A stretch of DNA of 64,000 nt from Flavobacterium sp. ASV13 (lineage in GTDB: Bacteria; Bacteroidota; Bacteroidia; Flavobacteriales; Flavobacteriaceae), in contig NZ_JQJY01000010.1 in the NCBI RefSeq assembly GCF_000745775.1, positions 62,001 to 126,000 of the forward strand, in the 5' to 3' direction. The notes below the pieces were generated by a model, which was not told the origin of the DNA, made no database searches, and saw nothing but the letters and a program-made list of their open reading frames with translations. Made by a program: the position numbers and the translations under genes. Positions 20,644-30,416 of this stretch are shown piece after piece; position 1 is the stretch's first letter, and the number at the start of each line of letters is the position of its first letter.

Positions 20644-20745
20644 ATGGAATACGAAAAACAATATTATGCGCCCGAAGGATTTGGAACCGATACTACTTCA
20701 TATGAAGAAGACCTTTTGTACTATGAAAATGAATGGGAAAAGTAA
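20644..20745 (+). CDS. Possible 33-residue acidic, tyrosine-rich small protein
   Basis: A short ORF with ATG at 20644 and TAA at 20743-20745, standing alone in a 727-bp gap. The product is very acidic and rich in Tyr (MEYEKQYYAPEGFGTD, then YEEDLLYYENEWEK). Codons look ordinary for the window. A strong terminator lies about 110 nt downstream. No family is recognised, and a chance ORF cannot be excluded. The rest of the gap (20324-20640 and 20746-20857) is AT-rich and shows nothing definite. Confidence 0.4.
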   Translation: MEYEKQYYAPEGFGTDTTSYEEDLLYYENEWEK

Positions 20746-20857
20746 AATCAACTAGTTTTATAAAAAAAGACTATTATATTCTATTTATCCTATTGAAAAA
20801 AAACTCCTCCACTCTCTTCAATAAAAAATTATTCATTTCAGGCTAAATAGCAAAAAG

Positions 20858-20885
20858 AAAAAGCCTCCAATAAAAGAGGCTTTTT
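20858..20885. terminator. Bidirectional rho-independent terminator
   Basis: AAAAAGCCTC pairs perfectly with GAGGCTTTTT around an 8-nt loop, with A-run and T-run on either side. It can end the aldo/keto reductase transcript from the right and any transcript from the small ORF on the left. Confidence 0.85.
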
Positions 20886-20928
20886 TACAATAAAAATATA
20901 GCAACATACTTGTTTTAGCAGCGCTGCT

Positions 20929-21879
20929 TTAGCTCCATTCCGGAAACTGGGTTTTATTTAAATCCAGCTTTTCAATTGCACTTATGTCTTCATGATTAAG
21001 TTTGAAATCAAATATATTCAGATTTTCTACAATATGTGCCTTTTGGGAAGATCTTGGAATCGCAACAATACCACGCTGATAATGCCATCTCAAATTGACC
21101 TGAGCAACTGTTTTGTTGTACTTTTTCGCAATTTGAGCAAATACTTCATCTGTAAAAAGTCCATTTCGACCTTCAGCAAAAGGTGCCCATGCTTCCATCT
21201 GAACATTATGTTTCTTCAGCAAATTATATGAATTGCCTTGCTGAAAATAAGCATGTGTCTCAATCTGATTCACTACCGGTTTTACCTGAGCATAAGACAA
21301 AAGATCGGCCAGCTGTTCTGAATCGAAGTTACTTATTCCTATAGCTCTGATTTTTCCAGCCGCGTAAAGTTCTTCCATTGCTTTCCAGGATCCTTTTACA
21401 TCACCTCTTGGACGATGAATAAGATACAGATCAAGATATTCGAGTCCTAATTTTGTAAGTGTCTCTTCAAAACCTTTTTTAGCATTCTCATAACCAGCAT
21501 CATCAACCCATAGTTTCGAAGTAACAAAAAGTTGTTTTCTATCAATTCCACTTTGCTTTATTGCTTTACCTACCGCTTCTTCATTTCCATACACTTTTGC
21601 GGTATCAATAAGACGGTATCCTACTGATATAGCATCGGCTACAGATTGCTGACATACTTCTCCTCTAAGTCCATAAGTTCCAAATCCAAGCATAGGCATT
21701 TTTACGCCATTATTCAGCTTAACATCTGGGATGTTGGCAGAATCTTTATCCATTAAAACATTTCCGAATAAATTGGGCATACCAAACATGCCTAAGTAAA
21801 TGCCGGCAGCTGCCAGTTTTACACCGCTTTGTAAAAATCTGCGTCGGTTTATTTCATTTTTTTGGTTTTGAGAATTCAT
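20929..21879 (-). CDS. Tat-exported aldo/keto reductase
   Basis: An NAD(P)H-dependent aldo/keto reductase of the 2,5-diketo-D-gluconate reductase type, about 316 residues. I chose the ATG at 21879; an upstream in-frame start at 21900 would be TTG. A twin-arginine signal (NRRRFLQSGVKLAAAG) precedes the barrel. Numbered from the longer form, the catalytic tetrad is Asp99, Tyr104, Lys129 (FVTSKLW) and His162 (YLIHRP). The late IPRSSQKAHIVENL block binds the cofactor phosphate. Tat export of a pre-folded cofactor enzyme makes sense here. The natural substrate is unknown. It sits between the enzyme operon promoter and the SprB operon and has no obvious partner gene. Confidence 0.88.
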   Translation of the reverse strand: MNSQNQKNEINRRRFLQSGVKLAAAGIYLGMFGMPNLFGNVLMDKDSANIPDVKLNNGVKMPMLGFGTYGLRGEVCQQSVADAISVGYRLIDTAKVYGNEEAVGKAIKQSGIDRKQLFVTSKLWVDDAGYENAKKGFEETLTKLGLEYLDLYLIHRPRGDVKGSWKAMEELYAAGKIRAIGISNFDSEQLADLLSYAQVKPVVNQIETHAYFQQGNSYNLLKKHNVQMEAWAPFAEGRNGLFTDEVFAQIAKKYNKTVAQVNLRWHYQRGIVAIPRSSQKAHIVENLNIFDFKLNHEDISAIEKLDLNKTQFPEWS

Positions 21880-22065
21880 GTTGTTTTTTGTATTAGTCAA
21901 TTCATATCAGTTAATAAAAGTATATATTATATTTTAAATAAAATGCTTAATTTTTTAATATAACGTAATTATTAAAAGAGAGTAAAAAAAGCTATTATTC
22001 AATAAAATTATGAATAAATTTTTCCTTCTGTTTTATTTAAAACCTTCTGTTTACTGAACAAAAAA

Positions 22066-22091
22066 AAGAGCTGTTAGTTGAAACAGCTCTT
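22066..22091 (-). terminator. Terminator of the SprB-repeat operon
   Basis: AAGAGCTGTT pairs with AACAGCTCTT around a short loop, and the A-run at 22060-22067 becomes a U-run on the minus strand. It lies about 20 nt beyond the stop of the barrel protein. Confidence 0.8.
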
Positions 22092-22111
22092 AGAATAGAT
22101 TTTTATTTAAT

Positions 22112-22951
22112 TTATTGTAGTGCGAATCTTAATTTAAGTCCGTAAGAGACTAATCTTCCATTTGTAGCAAAACCTGAACTAGACACACTGTTATATTGCA
22201 AAACAACAGGTATTTCAGGATTATATTGTACAAGGTTTTTAGCTTCGTTATTATCATAGATATCATTCAATCCATAATCTAAATAGGCTCCAATATATAT
22301 CGAATTTCTAGTACTGATTACCTGTTTTAAACCGGTTTCAAAAGTTACTGAATATGAAACTTTGTTATTAAGATCCTGTTCTGGCGTTTCTACATTATTT
22401 GTGCTTGCGAAGCCGGCAAATGCAGGGCCAAATAATTCTACATTGTATTGAGGATAATATCCGCTTGTTGTTAGATTTGAAATTGTCGATTGATAACTTC
22501 CGCTTGATGCGAAACCAATTTTTGCTGCAGCCGCAACATATAATTTTGATGTACCGGGAGTTTCAAACTGAATACCAATAGGAACATTAATATATCCTAA
22601 TTTTTGTTCCTCTCTATAATTTGCTGCTTTGTATCTAAATTCAAATGACTCATTTTCAGCATCAACAGCATTATATTGACCTCCTAGTGAGCCAAATTTA
22701 AAGTCAGAATTATATGTCTGATATTCCACACCAATACCAATACTTAATCCTTTATTTAAATAATAAGAATAACGAAGACCCGCGTTCATTCCATTTCCTT
22801 CAACAGACTGACCAATTGTAGTAGCTTTTACAAATGAAAATGGACCTCCTATTGATATTGAGAACTCGTGTTTTTTATCCTGACCATAATTGTTAAAACA
22901 TGCCGCTAAAAATGCAACAATTACAAGAAGTGATTTTATATATTTTTTCAT
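22112..22951 (-). CDS. Outer-membrane beta-barrel (porin-family) protein
   Basis: A 279-residue exported protein (signal 1-23, NNYGQ) with alternating amphipathic strands throughout, such as GMNAGLRYSYYLNKGLSIGIGVEYQTY and RLVSYGLKLRFALQ at the end. The terminal aromatic/hydrophobic residue pattern fits an outer-membrane barrel of the PorT/OMP_b-brl type. It lacks the typical PorP/SprF look usually seen beside SprB proteins. It is the last gene of the operon, 52 bp after the giant SprB-repeat protein, so a role in anchoring or presenting that protein is plausible but unproven. Confidence 0.8.
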   Translation of the reverse strand: MKKYIKSLLVIVAFLAACFNNYGQDKKHEFSISIGGPFSFVKATTIGQSVEGNGMNAGLRYSYYLNKGLSIGIGVEYQTYNSDFKFGSLGGQYNAVDAENESFEFRYKAANYREEQKLGYINVPIGIQFETPGTSKLYVAAAAKIGFASSGSYQSTISNLTTSGYYPQYNVELFGPAFAGFASTNNVETPEQDLNNKVSYSVTFETGLKQVISTRNSIYIGAYLDYGLNDIYDNNEAKNLVQYNPEIPVVLQYNSVSSSGFATNGRLVSYGLKLRFALQ

Positions 22952-23003
22952 CTTAACTTAATTTATGCCAATGCCCTTTGTATCAAGCATTGGCAGGGTT
23001 TAT

Positions 23004-26000
23004 TTATTTTACAATTACTTTGAAAGATTTTTTTGCATTTGGAGTTTCCAGAACTACAAGATACATATTGCTTTCAGTTGTTTCAGGTAATTGTATTTCG
23101 GTAACGACTGCAGATGATTGTACAGTTTTGATTAATTTGCCTGAGACAGAATAAAGACTAATTTGCATTTTCTCTAATTCTTCTTTAGGGAAATCCGCTT
23201 CTACTGTAAGTACTTTTCCAACCTCAACAGGGTTAGGATAAAGTTTTGCCTGAAGCGAATTTGTAAGTTTGATTTTTGTTGAACACGTTTGTAAAACTTT
23301 TCCATCTTTGGTAGTCATTTTTACCATATAATCGGCATTAGCATCTAAAGTTGAACTTGTATCATTACCTGCTGAATAATATTGACCAGTTCCAACTAAT
23401 TGTCCGTTTTTAAACCATTGGTACGATACAAATTCATAACCTCCGTTTGTTTGTGGATTATTGTTTACAAGCAATACATTGTTGAACTTTTGATGTACTA
23501 TATCGTAGAAACCAAATGGTTTTTCAACTGTAATAGAATAAGTGGCAGATGTACTTCCATCTTCGGATGTAATCGTTGCGTTTTGAGTATAAATTCCAGG
23601 TTTTGGAGTTTGCAAAGTAAAGTTTACAGAAGGCGTAATTGTCGCATTTGATTCGTTGACAATTGAAACTGTTGGATTATTGTCACCGCAAGGCAATAAA
23701 TAGTTTATTGTTTTTCCTGGGTTTACAAAAACTTTAGATCCTATTGTAATGCTCTTAACGTCGATATTGTTGTTAAGAATTACTAATAATTGCGAAACAT
23801 CTGTTGCAGCAAGATAATTACTATTTCCAGCTTGTTGAGCAGTAATTAAGACTTGACCAGATCTTAGCATAGTAACAGCACCAGTTGTTGAAACTGTAGC
23901 TGGTGGCAATGCTGAACTGTATGTAGATGTAAAAGTTATTGGTAAACCAGCACTTGAAGTTGCTACGAGATTAAAATTATTATTTGCTCCAAGTGTCTTA
24001 ACCGGAATAGCACTGAATGTAATTTGTTGTGAAGCTTTCTTGATTACAAGATTAGCTGTTAGTACTATTGGTGAACAATTTGGTGAACTAACTGATGGTG
24101 TAATTGTAGCAGTAACAACATAAGTTCCGGCATTTGTCGAAATATTATTTGCAGAATAAACCACAGTAGCTCCAGTTGGCAAATTCGCAACCTGAAGAGA
24201 ATGCGGATTTCCATCATATGTAAATTCAGCATCACTTAGAGTAACCAAACTAATTGGAGAATCAAGTACTTTTATAGTTTGCGTTTGTGTAGTATTGTTT
24301 CCACTTGCATCTGCATATTTCCATGTTATAACATAAGTTCCTACGACATTATAAGTCAAAGGATCAGTTGTAGTTCCATTAATAACTCCTGAGCAATTAT
24401 CTGTTGCAGTTGGAATAGCAATTTCGGATGTTAAAACAGAACAATAGTTAGTAATCACCGGAAGATTGGCAACGTTCGGTACCGGAGCAGTTACATCTGG
24501 AGTTGTGATTATGTTTATTGTTTTAGTAATAAAACATCCATTGGCATCAGTAATTGTTACGGTATAAGTGTTTGGACTTAATCCTGTTGCAGTTGCTGCA
24601 GTTCCGCCAGATGGTGCCCAAGAATAAGTGTAAGCTCCAGTTCCACCAGTTGCATTTACTGTTGCGGTTCCGTCATTTGCACCATTACAAGAAACATCTG
24701 TTTTAGAAGTTGTTGCAGTTAGTAATGCAGGTTGAGTTATAACAACATTTACGGTTGTTTGACATGCATTTGCGTCAGTAACAGTAACTGTGTATGTTCC
24801 GGCTAATAATCCTGTTGCTGTTGCTGCAGTTCCGCCAGTTGGTGACCATGCATAAGTATAAGGAGCAGTTCCTCCAGTCGCATTTACTGTTGCTGATCCG
24901 TTTGAACCACCATTACAAGAAACATTTACTTGAGTTGCTGTCGCAACAAGTGCTGCAGGTTCAGTTATAATTACGGTTGTTAAAGTCACACATAAATTAG
25001 CGTCTGTAACCTTTATACTATAATTTCCCGGTGCAAGACCAGTTGCCGTTGCAGCTGTTCCACCAGAAGGAGACCATAAGTAAGTGTAAGAACCTGTACC
25101 TCCTGTTGTAGTTACAGTTGCTGATCCGTTATTTGCACCATTACAAGATATATTTGTAGACGTAACAGTTGAAGTAAGCAAGGTAGGTTCTGTAATAGTA
25201 ACGCTAGCAGTAGTTTGACATAGATTTGCATCTTTAATCGTTACTACATAAATCCCCGGCGCAAGGCCAGAAGCCGTAGCTGCTGTTCCGCCAGAAGGTG
25301 ACCAGGAATAAGTATAAGCGCCGGTTCCGCCCGTTACATTTACAGTAGCCGTTCCGTCATTTGAGCCGTTACAAGTAACATTTGTTTTAGATGTTGTAGC
25401 CGCAAGAGCTGTAGGTTGTGTAATAGTAACGCTGGCAGTTGTTTGGCATAAATTTGCATCATTAACGGTTACTGTATAAGTTCCGGCTAATAATCCTGTT
25501 GCAGTTGCTGCAGTTCCGCCAGAAGGAGACCATGAATAAGTGTAAGCTCCAGTTCCACCAGTTACATTAACTGTTGCAGATCCGTTTGAACCACTATTAC
25601 AAGAAACATTTACTTGAGTTGTTGTTGCAACAAGTGCAGCAGGTTCTGTAATAGTAAAACTTTGTGTTTTTGTACATAAGTTGGCATCTTTTACTGTAAC
25701 GGTATAAGTTCCTGCAGAAAGCCCTGAAGCTGTTGCAGCAGTTCCACCAGAAGGAGCCCATGAATAAGTATAACCACCTGTTCCGCCTGTTACTGTAACG
25801 CTTGCAGAACCATTAGCTCCACTATTACAAGAAACATTTGTTTGAGAATTTGGAGTAACCACAAGCGCCGAAGGTTCCGTGATTGTAAAGTTTTTCACAA
25901 TCGAACAACCATTAGAAGAAGTAATTGTTACGGAATAATTGCCTGCACTAAGATTAGATGCGGTATCGGTATTTCCTCCAGATGGTGACCACACATATGT

Positions 26001-29000
26001 AAAAGGCCCCGGAGCACCACTTGGTACGACAGAAGCTGATCCTGTTGCAGATCCATTACATAATATATTAGTTTGCGAAGTACTAGCGACTAAAGTATTT
26101 GTAGAAGTGACAACAAAGTTTTTAGTTAATGTACAACCATTGGCATCAGTAATCAAGACACTATAATTACCAGCTGACAATCCAGTTACATTTGAAGTTG
26201 TAGCGCCAGATGGCGACCATAGATAGGTATATGGAGTAGTTCCTCCACTAACAGACACCGCTGCTTGACCACCAGTTGAACAAGTTGCATTGATTTGACT
26301 TGTTGTTGCTGATAAAAGTGATGGTTGAGTAATTGTAAAATTTTGTGTTATGGTACATCCATTAGCATCAGTAACTAAGCAGCTGTAATTACCAATTGTT
26401 AGCCCTGTAGCTGTAGCAGCAGTTCCACCAGAAGGCGACCATAGATAAGTATAAGAACCGGATCCACCAGAAACATTTACTGTAGCTGTACCTGTAGCAC
26501 CACCATTACAAAGGACATTTGTTTGTGATTGTGTTGCTGTAAGAAGAGCAGGTTGATTTATAGTAACGCTTTGAACAACCTGACATATATTAGCATCTGC
26601 GATTGTTACGGTATAAGTACCAGCTACAAGCCCACTAGCAGTAGCAGCAGTTCCTCCGGTAGGAGACCATGAGTAAGTATAGGCACCTGTTCCGCCTGTT
26701 ACGGCTACTGTTGCAGTTCCATTCGCTCCTCCATTGCAAGAAACATCAGTTTTTGTAATTGTTGGTGATAATGCTGCGGGAGTATTAATTGTAAGATTTT
26801 TTATAAGAGTACAACCGTTAGCATCTGTAATAGTACAAGTATAATTTCCTGCTGGTCTGCCATTAACTGAGCTTGTTGTACCCCCCAATGGAGCCCAAAG
26901 ATAAGTATATCCCGGAGTACCACCAGATACTGTTACACTTGCAGAGCCATTACTTCCTCCATAACAACTTACGCCTATTGCCGCAGTTGTTGCTGATAGC
27001 GCAGCAGCAGGTTGAGTGATCGTAAAGGCTTGAGTTGATTGACATAAATTTGCATCCGTAACAGTAACTATATATGTTCCAGCCGCTAATCCTGTAGCTG
27101 TAGCTGCAGTTCCGCCGGATGGTGCCCATGAATAGGTATATGAGCCAGTTCCTCCACTAGCTGAAATAGTTGCAGATCCAGTAGCATCACCGTAGCATGC
27201 AATATTTGTTTGGGCTACAGGTGAAGCAATTAAAGCACTCGGCTCGCTAATAGTAAAACTTTGAGTAGTTTGACAAGAGTTTGCATCAGTGACAGTAACA
27301 GTGTATGTTCCAGCTGTTAATCCTGTAGCTGTAGCTGCAGTTCCACCAGAAGGTGACCAAGAATAAGTGTAAGCGCCAGTTCCTCCTGTAACATTTACTG
27401 TTGCAGACCCTGTTGCAGATCCATTACATAAAATATTGGTTTGAGCTCCAGCTGAAGCTACTAAAGCATTCGTTGGGCCTCCCACAACAATATTGCTTAC
27501 CGTTGTTGAACACGAATTAGCATCTGTGATTGTTATACTATAAGTTCCGGCAGCTAATCCACTTGCAGTTGCAGCCGTTCCTCCAGAAGGCGACCATGAA
27601 TAGGTATAAGGAGCTATACCACCAGAAGCTGTAACAGTTGCCGTACCATTTGTTCCTCCAAAACATGAAACTGAAGTTGTACTAGCTGTACCCGATAATA
27701 CAGGTGGCTGATCAATTACAATATTATTGATTGTTTTAGTGCAAGAATTCGCATCAGTAATTGTTACACTATATGTTCCAGCTACAAGATTTGATGCGGT
27801 TGCGGTTATAACACCATTTGACCATAAATAAGTATATGGAGTTGTACCTCCAGATGGAGCAACGGTTGCAGAACCATTTGTATCTCCGTTACATGAAACC
27901 GAAACTTTAGAAACTATGCCTGATAATACATTTGGCTGATTAATAGTAACGCTTCTTGTTATTTGTGTTGATTCACCATCTGTAACGGTCACGGTGTAAG
28001 TTCCAGCAAGAAGATTAGATGCTGTTGCACCAGTTCCGCCAGAAGGAGACCAGGAATAAGTATAAGGAGTTGTTCCTCCTGTTGGTGATACTGTAGCTGA
28101 ACCAGTAGTGCCTCCATTACAACTTACATCAATTTTTGAAGGAGTAGGCGCAGTTAATGCTGCTCCAGTAGTAAACGTTAAATCATTACCATAACTCGTT
28201 CCTGCGCTATTTGTGGCATAGGCTCTAAAATGTATTGTTGTAGCTGCTGGAAGTCCGGTTATTATTGCACTATATGTACCAGTGCCGCTGCCAATTGGAA
28301 CTGTTGCATTAGTGGTAACAACCGGATTTGCTGATGTAGACCAAACAATTCCTCTAACCACAGATGAATCACCTCCATCAGCAGATACGGAACCTCCGAG
28401 CGTAGCTGAAACTGATTTTATATTTGATGCTGCAGCAGAACTTACTGTTGCCACTACAGCCGTAGATACATTAGGAACAGAAAAGTTTGATGGTAAAATT
28501 CCTAAATCTACAGTATTGCTCTTACTCCAGTTTGCTTGATTATTAATACTTGCCAATAAATCAGCAGAAGTGCCGGTTAAGGTGCCTGTATATTTAGCAT
28601 TTGCCATTTCAGTTACTCCGGGATATAATGAAATACAATTTACACCATTAGTTAATCCCATAGGAAGAGCACTTGAATTCCCTCCACTTGTATTGTCAGT
28701 ATTCCAAGTTGTAACAGGATCATAATCTGAAGAATTATAATCTGCATGTACACCTGCAATAAATGTAGGTGCGTTTGGAGAAACAGGCTGTACACCAGCA
28801 GAAGATAAATAGGCAAGCATTTGATCTCCCCCGCTCAGGTTAAAACCAGTAAAACCAGATGCTAAACCAAGACCTGTTGTACCGGTAACAGTAAGCACGT
28901 CAGCTGTTGTTGTTTCTATTACCGAAACAATAGTTCCGGCGGGAACTGTACCTGGTACATTCCATTGCAAATGCATTTCAGTACTTCCTGTTACCCATGT

Positions 29001-29222
29001 CGAAGTAGTTCGATTCCAACCACGATCAGTAAAATAGATAGTGGTACCGGCTGGTATTGCTTTTAAGGTAATAAAAGTAAAACCATCTTGGGCAGGCGCT
29101 CCGGTTTGATAACCTATAAAGGCAATATCTCCAGCGCTGACTTGTGCATTTATTTTTTGCTCTACAAAAAACGAACACAAAAGCATAATAAATAAGAGTA
29201 ATTTTTTTTTCATAACATACAA
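23004..29222 (-). CDS. Giant SprB-repeat cell-surface protein with type IX sorting domain
   Basis: A 2072-residue secreted protein. The signal peptide ends near NAQVSAGD; the ATG at 29213 (MKKKLLLF) is an alternative start. Residues about 28-250 form an unnamed N-terminal domain (AGDIAFIGYQTG..., FTDRGWNR). A fibronectin-like segment follows (about 255-350). Sixteen SprB-type repeats of about 76 residues (about 357-1574) share the pattern VSCNGGxNGxATV...YTYxWSPSGGTAATATGL.AGTYTVTVTDAN.C. After them come a HYR-like domain, an MBG-like domain (FTYDGNPHSLQV), and a C-terminal type A sorting domain from LYPNPVEVGK to the end. Such proteins are exported by the type IX system and act as adhesins or filaments. 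It is in an operon between a binding-protein-like gene and a barrel gene. Confidence 0.93.
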   Translation of the reverse strand: MYVMKKKLLLFIMLLCSFFVEQKINAQVSAGDIAFIGYQTGAPAQDGFTFITLKAIPAGTTIYFTDRGWNRTTSTWVTGSTEMHLQWNVPGTVPAGTIVSVIETTTADVLTVTGTTGLGLASGFTGFNLSGGDQMLAYLSSAGVQPVSPNAPTFIAGVHADYNSSDYDPVTTWNTDNTSGGNSSALPMGLTNGVNCISLYPGVTEMANAKYTGTLTGTSADLLASINNQANWSKSNTVDLGILPSNFSVPNVSTAVVATVSSAAASNIKSVSATLGGSVSADGGDSSVVRGIVWSTSANPVVTTNATVPIGSGTGTYSAIITGLPAATTIHFRAYATNSAGTSYGNDLTFTTGAALTAPTPSKIDVSCNGGTTGSATVSPTGGTTPYTYSWSPSGGTGATASNLLAGTYTVTVTDGESTQITRSVTINQPNVLSGIVSKVSVSCNGDTNGSATVAPSGGTTPYTYLWSNGVITATASNLVAGTYSVTITDANSCTKTINNIVIDQPPVLSGTASTTSVSCFGGTNGTATVTASGGIAPYTYSWSPSGGTAATASGLAAGTYSITITDANSCSTTVSNIVVGGPTNALVASAGAQTNILCNGSATGSATVNVTGGTGAYTYSWSPSGGTAATATGLTAGTYTVTVTDANSCQTTQSFTISEPSALIASPVAQTNIACYGDATGSATISASGGTGSYTYSWAPSGGTAATATGLAAGTYIVTVTDANLCQSTQAFTITQPAAALSATTAAIGVSCYGGSNGSASVTVSGGTPGYTYLWAPLGGTTSSVNGRPAGNYTCTITDANGCTLIKNLTINTPAALSPTITKTDVSCNGGANGTATVAVTGGTGAYTYSWSPTGGTAATASGLVAGTYTVTIADANICQVVQSVTINQPALLTATQSQTNVLCNGGATGTATVNVSGGSGSYTYLWSPSGGTAATATGLTIGNYSCLVTDANGCTITQNFTITQPSLLSATTSQINATCSTGGQAAVSVSGGTTPYTYLWSPSGATTSNVTGLSAGNYSVLITDANGCTLTKNFVVTSTNTLVASTSQTNILCNGSATGSASVVPSGAPGPFTYVWSPSGGNTDTASNLSAGNYSVTITSSNGCSIVKNFTITEPSALVVTPNSQTNVSCNSGANGSASVTVTGGTGGYTYSWAPSGGTAATASGLSAGTYTVTVKDANLCTKTQSFTITEPAALVATTTQVNVSCNSGSNGSATVNVTGGTGAYTYSWSPSGGTAATATGLLAGTYTVTVNDANLCQTTASVTITQPTALAATTSKTNVTCNGSNDGTATVNVTGGTGAYTYSWSPSGGTAATASGLAPGIYVVTIKDANLCQTTASVTITEPTLLTSTVTSTNISCNGANNGSATVTTTGGTGSYTYLWSPSGGTAATATGLAPGNYSIKVTDANLCVTLTTVIITEPAALVATATQVNVSCNGGSNGSATVNATGGTAPYTYAWSPTGGTAATATGLLAGTYTVTVTDANACQTTVNVVITQPALLTATTSKTDVSCNGANDGTATVNATGGTGAYTYSWAPSGGTAATATGLSPNTYTVTITDANGCFITKTINIITTPDVTAPVPNVANLPVITNYCSVLTSEIAIPTATDNCSGVINGTTTDPLTYNVVGTYVITWKYADASGNNTTQTQTIKVLDSPISLVTLSDAEFTYDGNPHSLQVANLPTGATVVYSANNISTNAGTYVVTATITPSVSSPNCSPIVLTANLVIKKASQQITFSAIPVKTLGANNNFNLVATSSAGLPITFTSTYSSALPPATVSTTGAVTMLRSGQVLITAQQAGNSNYLAATDVSQLLVILNNNIDVKSITIGSKVFVNPGKTINYLLPCGDNNPTVSIVNESNATITPSVNFTLQTPKPGIYTQNATITSEDGSTSATYSITVEKPFGFYDIVHQKFNNVLLVNNNPQTNGGYEFVSYQWFKNGQLVGTGQYYSAGNDTSSTLDANADYMVKMTTKDGKVLQTCSTKIKLTNSLQAKLYPNPVEVGKVLTVEADFPKEELEKMQISLYSVSGKLIKTVQSSAVVTEIQLPETTESNMYLVVLETPNAKKSFKVIVK
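24500..28155 (-). repeat. Sixteen tandem SprB coding repeats, about 228 bp each
   Basis: Tandem in-frame units inside the giant gene, each encoding one SprB repeat. Neighbouring units are close at DNA level (recurrent stretches such as GTTCCGCCAGAAGG and CATGAATAAGTGTAAGC). The most alike are those between about 24590 and 25800. Such an array can gain or lose units by recombination and may be collapsed in short-read assemblies. Confidence 0.9.
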
Positions 29223-29228
29223 TTTAGT

Positions 29229-30362
29229 TTAATGACACAGATAAGCATTCTGCCAACCGCCTAATTTTTCAGGTTTTGTAGTTGAGGTAAAAGCCTTAAT
29301 AAAATGTCCGTCATTTATCAATGTTTCAATTTTTCTAAAGCTTATAGTATCAGGAGAGTCCAGATTTATTTCATAGATATGATGATTAAATATTGTTCTG
29401 TTTGTTTCCTTGTCAAAGCGAATAGTTCCTCTGGGTCCGGCAATATTTAATTCTGTAATAGCATCAATTAAAGAGTTTTTAGTAAAATTACTTGCGTTAT
29501 GAAGTATGCTCTTTAATATCAGTCCGTTTTCATATCCTAGGATCGAAAAAACAGATGGATTCTCTGAATAAGTATTGAAATATTCGTTTGTAAAATCTAA
29601 TGTTTCAGTATCATTTTGCATCCATGAACTGACTACGTAAAGATTGTAAGGATTGCTTTTATACTCTTCCAGAATTTTATCATTAATAAAAAACGGAGTA
29701 ACATAAAAAGGATATTTTTGGGTAATTTTATTTTGAGTTATAAAATTGGCATTCTCTTCGGCATATAAACCACTGTAAAATGCAAAAACAGCATCGGGTT
29801 TGTGATTGCTAATGGTATAATCCATATATAAAGCTTCGTTTTCTCTTGGCAAAAAAGGAGTTATATAATGCCCTGAAAAATTAGATTTTTCTGTTAATGC
29901 TTGCTCAATAGCGGTAAGCATACCATAACCGGAATCATAAAAAGAAGTTGAAGTAACAATTTTTTGATAATTCTTGTTTGAAAAATAGATACCTAAATGA
30001 AAGCACGATTCACTTAGCCCAAATGAATTAATGTATACTCCTTTTTGAGCTTTGGCTTCATAAGGTACAGTTGCCCCAAGGTCTGCGGCTAGTAATAAAA
30101 TATCACTTTTTGAAGCATAATTATATACTTCCGTTATATTATAATGTCCAAAAAAGCCGATAATAATTGAGATATCTTCCTGAAAATTCATTTTTTGAAT
30201 TTTCTCAATTATCATGTTCTCGTCTGCACCAATACCAATGCTTTCAACAAAGAACTTTACATTAAGAGCATTAAGCTTTAATCCTCTCATAAAATCTTTA
30301 TCTAAACCGGGATACTGTTGTGACTTTGGAATTAAAATTCCTATTTTGATTTCGTTATCCAT
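29229..30362 (-). CDS. LivK-like periplasmic-binding-fold protein without signal peptide
   Basis: A 377-residue protein with the fold of branched-chain amino-acid binding proteins (Peripla_BP_6). It has an opening strand IKIGILIPKSQQYPGL, a Rossmann-like middle (IIIGFFGHYNI, LLLAADLG, VTSTSFYDSGYGML) and a hinge-like ending (GPRGTIRFDKETN). Unlike normal ABC-transporter receptors it starts directly with MDNEIKIGIL and has no signal peptide or lipobox. No permease or ATPase is nearby. It lies 6 nt upstream of the giant SprB gene and 54 nt after the collar protein gene, so the three are surely cotranscribed. A cytoplasmic sensing or scaffold role is possible; the true function is unknown. Confidence 0.75.
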   Translation of the reverse strand: MDNEIKIGILIPKSQQYPGLDKDFMRGLKLNALNVKFFVESIGIGADENMIIEKIQKMNFQEDISIIIGFFGHYNITEVYNYASKSDILLLAADLGATVPYEAKAQKGVYINSFGLSESCFHLGIYFSNKNYQKIVTSTSFYDSGYGMLTAIEQALTEKSNFSGHYITPFLPRENEALYMDYTISNHKPDAVFAFYSGLYAEENANFITQNKITQKYPFYVTPFFINDKILEEYKSNPYNLYVVSSWMQNDTETLDFTNEYFNTYSENPSVFSILGYENGLILKSILHNASNFTKNSLIDAITELNIAGPRGTIRFDKETNRTIFNHHIYEINLDSPDTISFRKIETLINDGHFIKAFTSTTKPEKLGGWQNAYLCH

Positions 30363-30416
30363 AAAATAAGATTAAAAAACAGAGGCAAATATTTTACCTC
30401 TGTTTTATACTTAATA

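Noticed and set aside
24500..28155. Regular repeats suggesting a CRISPR array
   Set aside because: The units are about 228 bp, in frame and encode SprB domains; there are no short repeats with unique spacers and no cas genes.
23400..28539. Plus-strand ORFs opposite the giant SprB gene (for example 25939-26166 and 28282-28539)
   Set aside because: They mirror the repetitive coding sequence of the minus-strand gene, lack start signals and encode no known domain.
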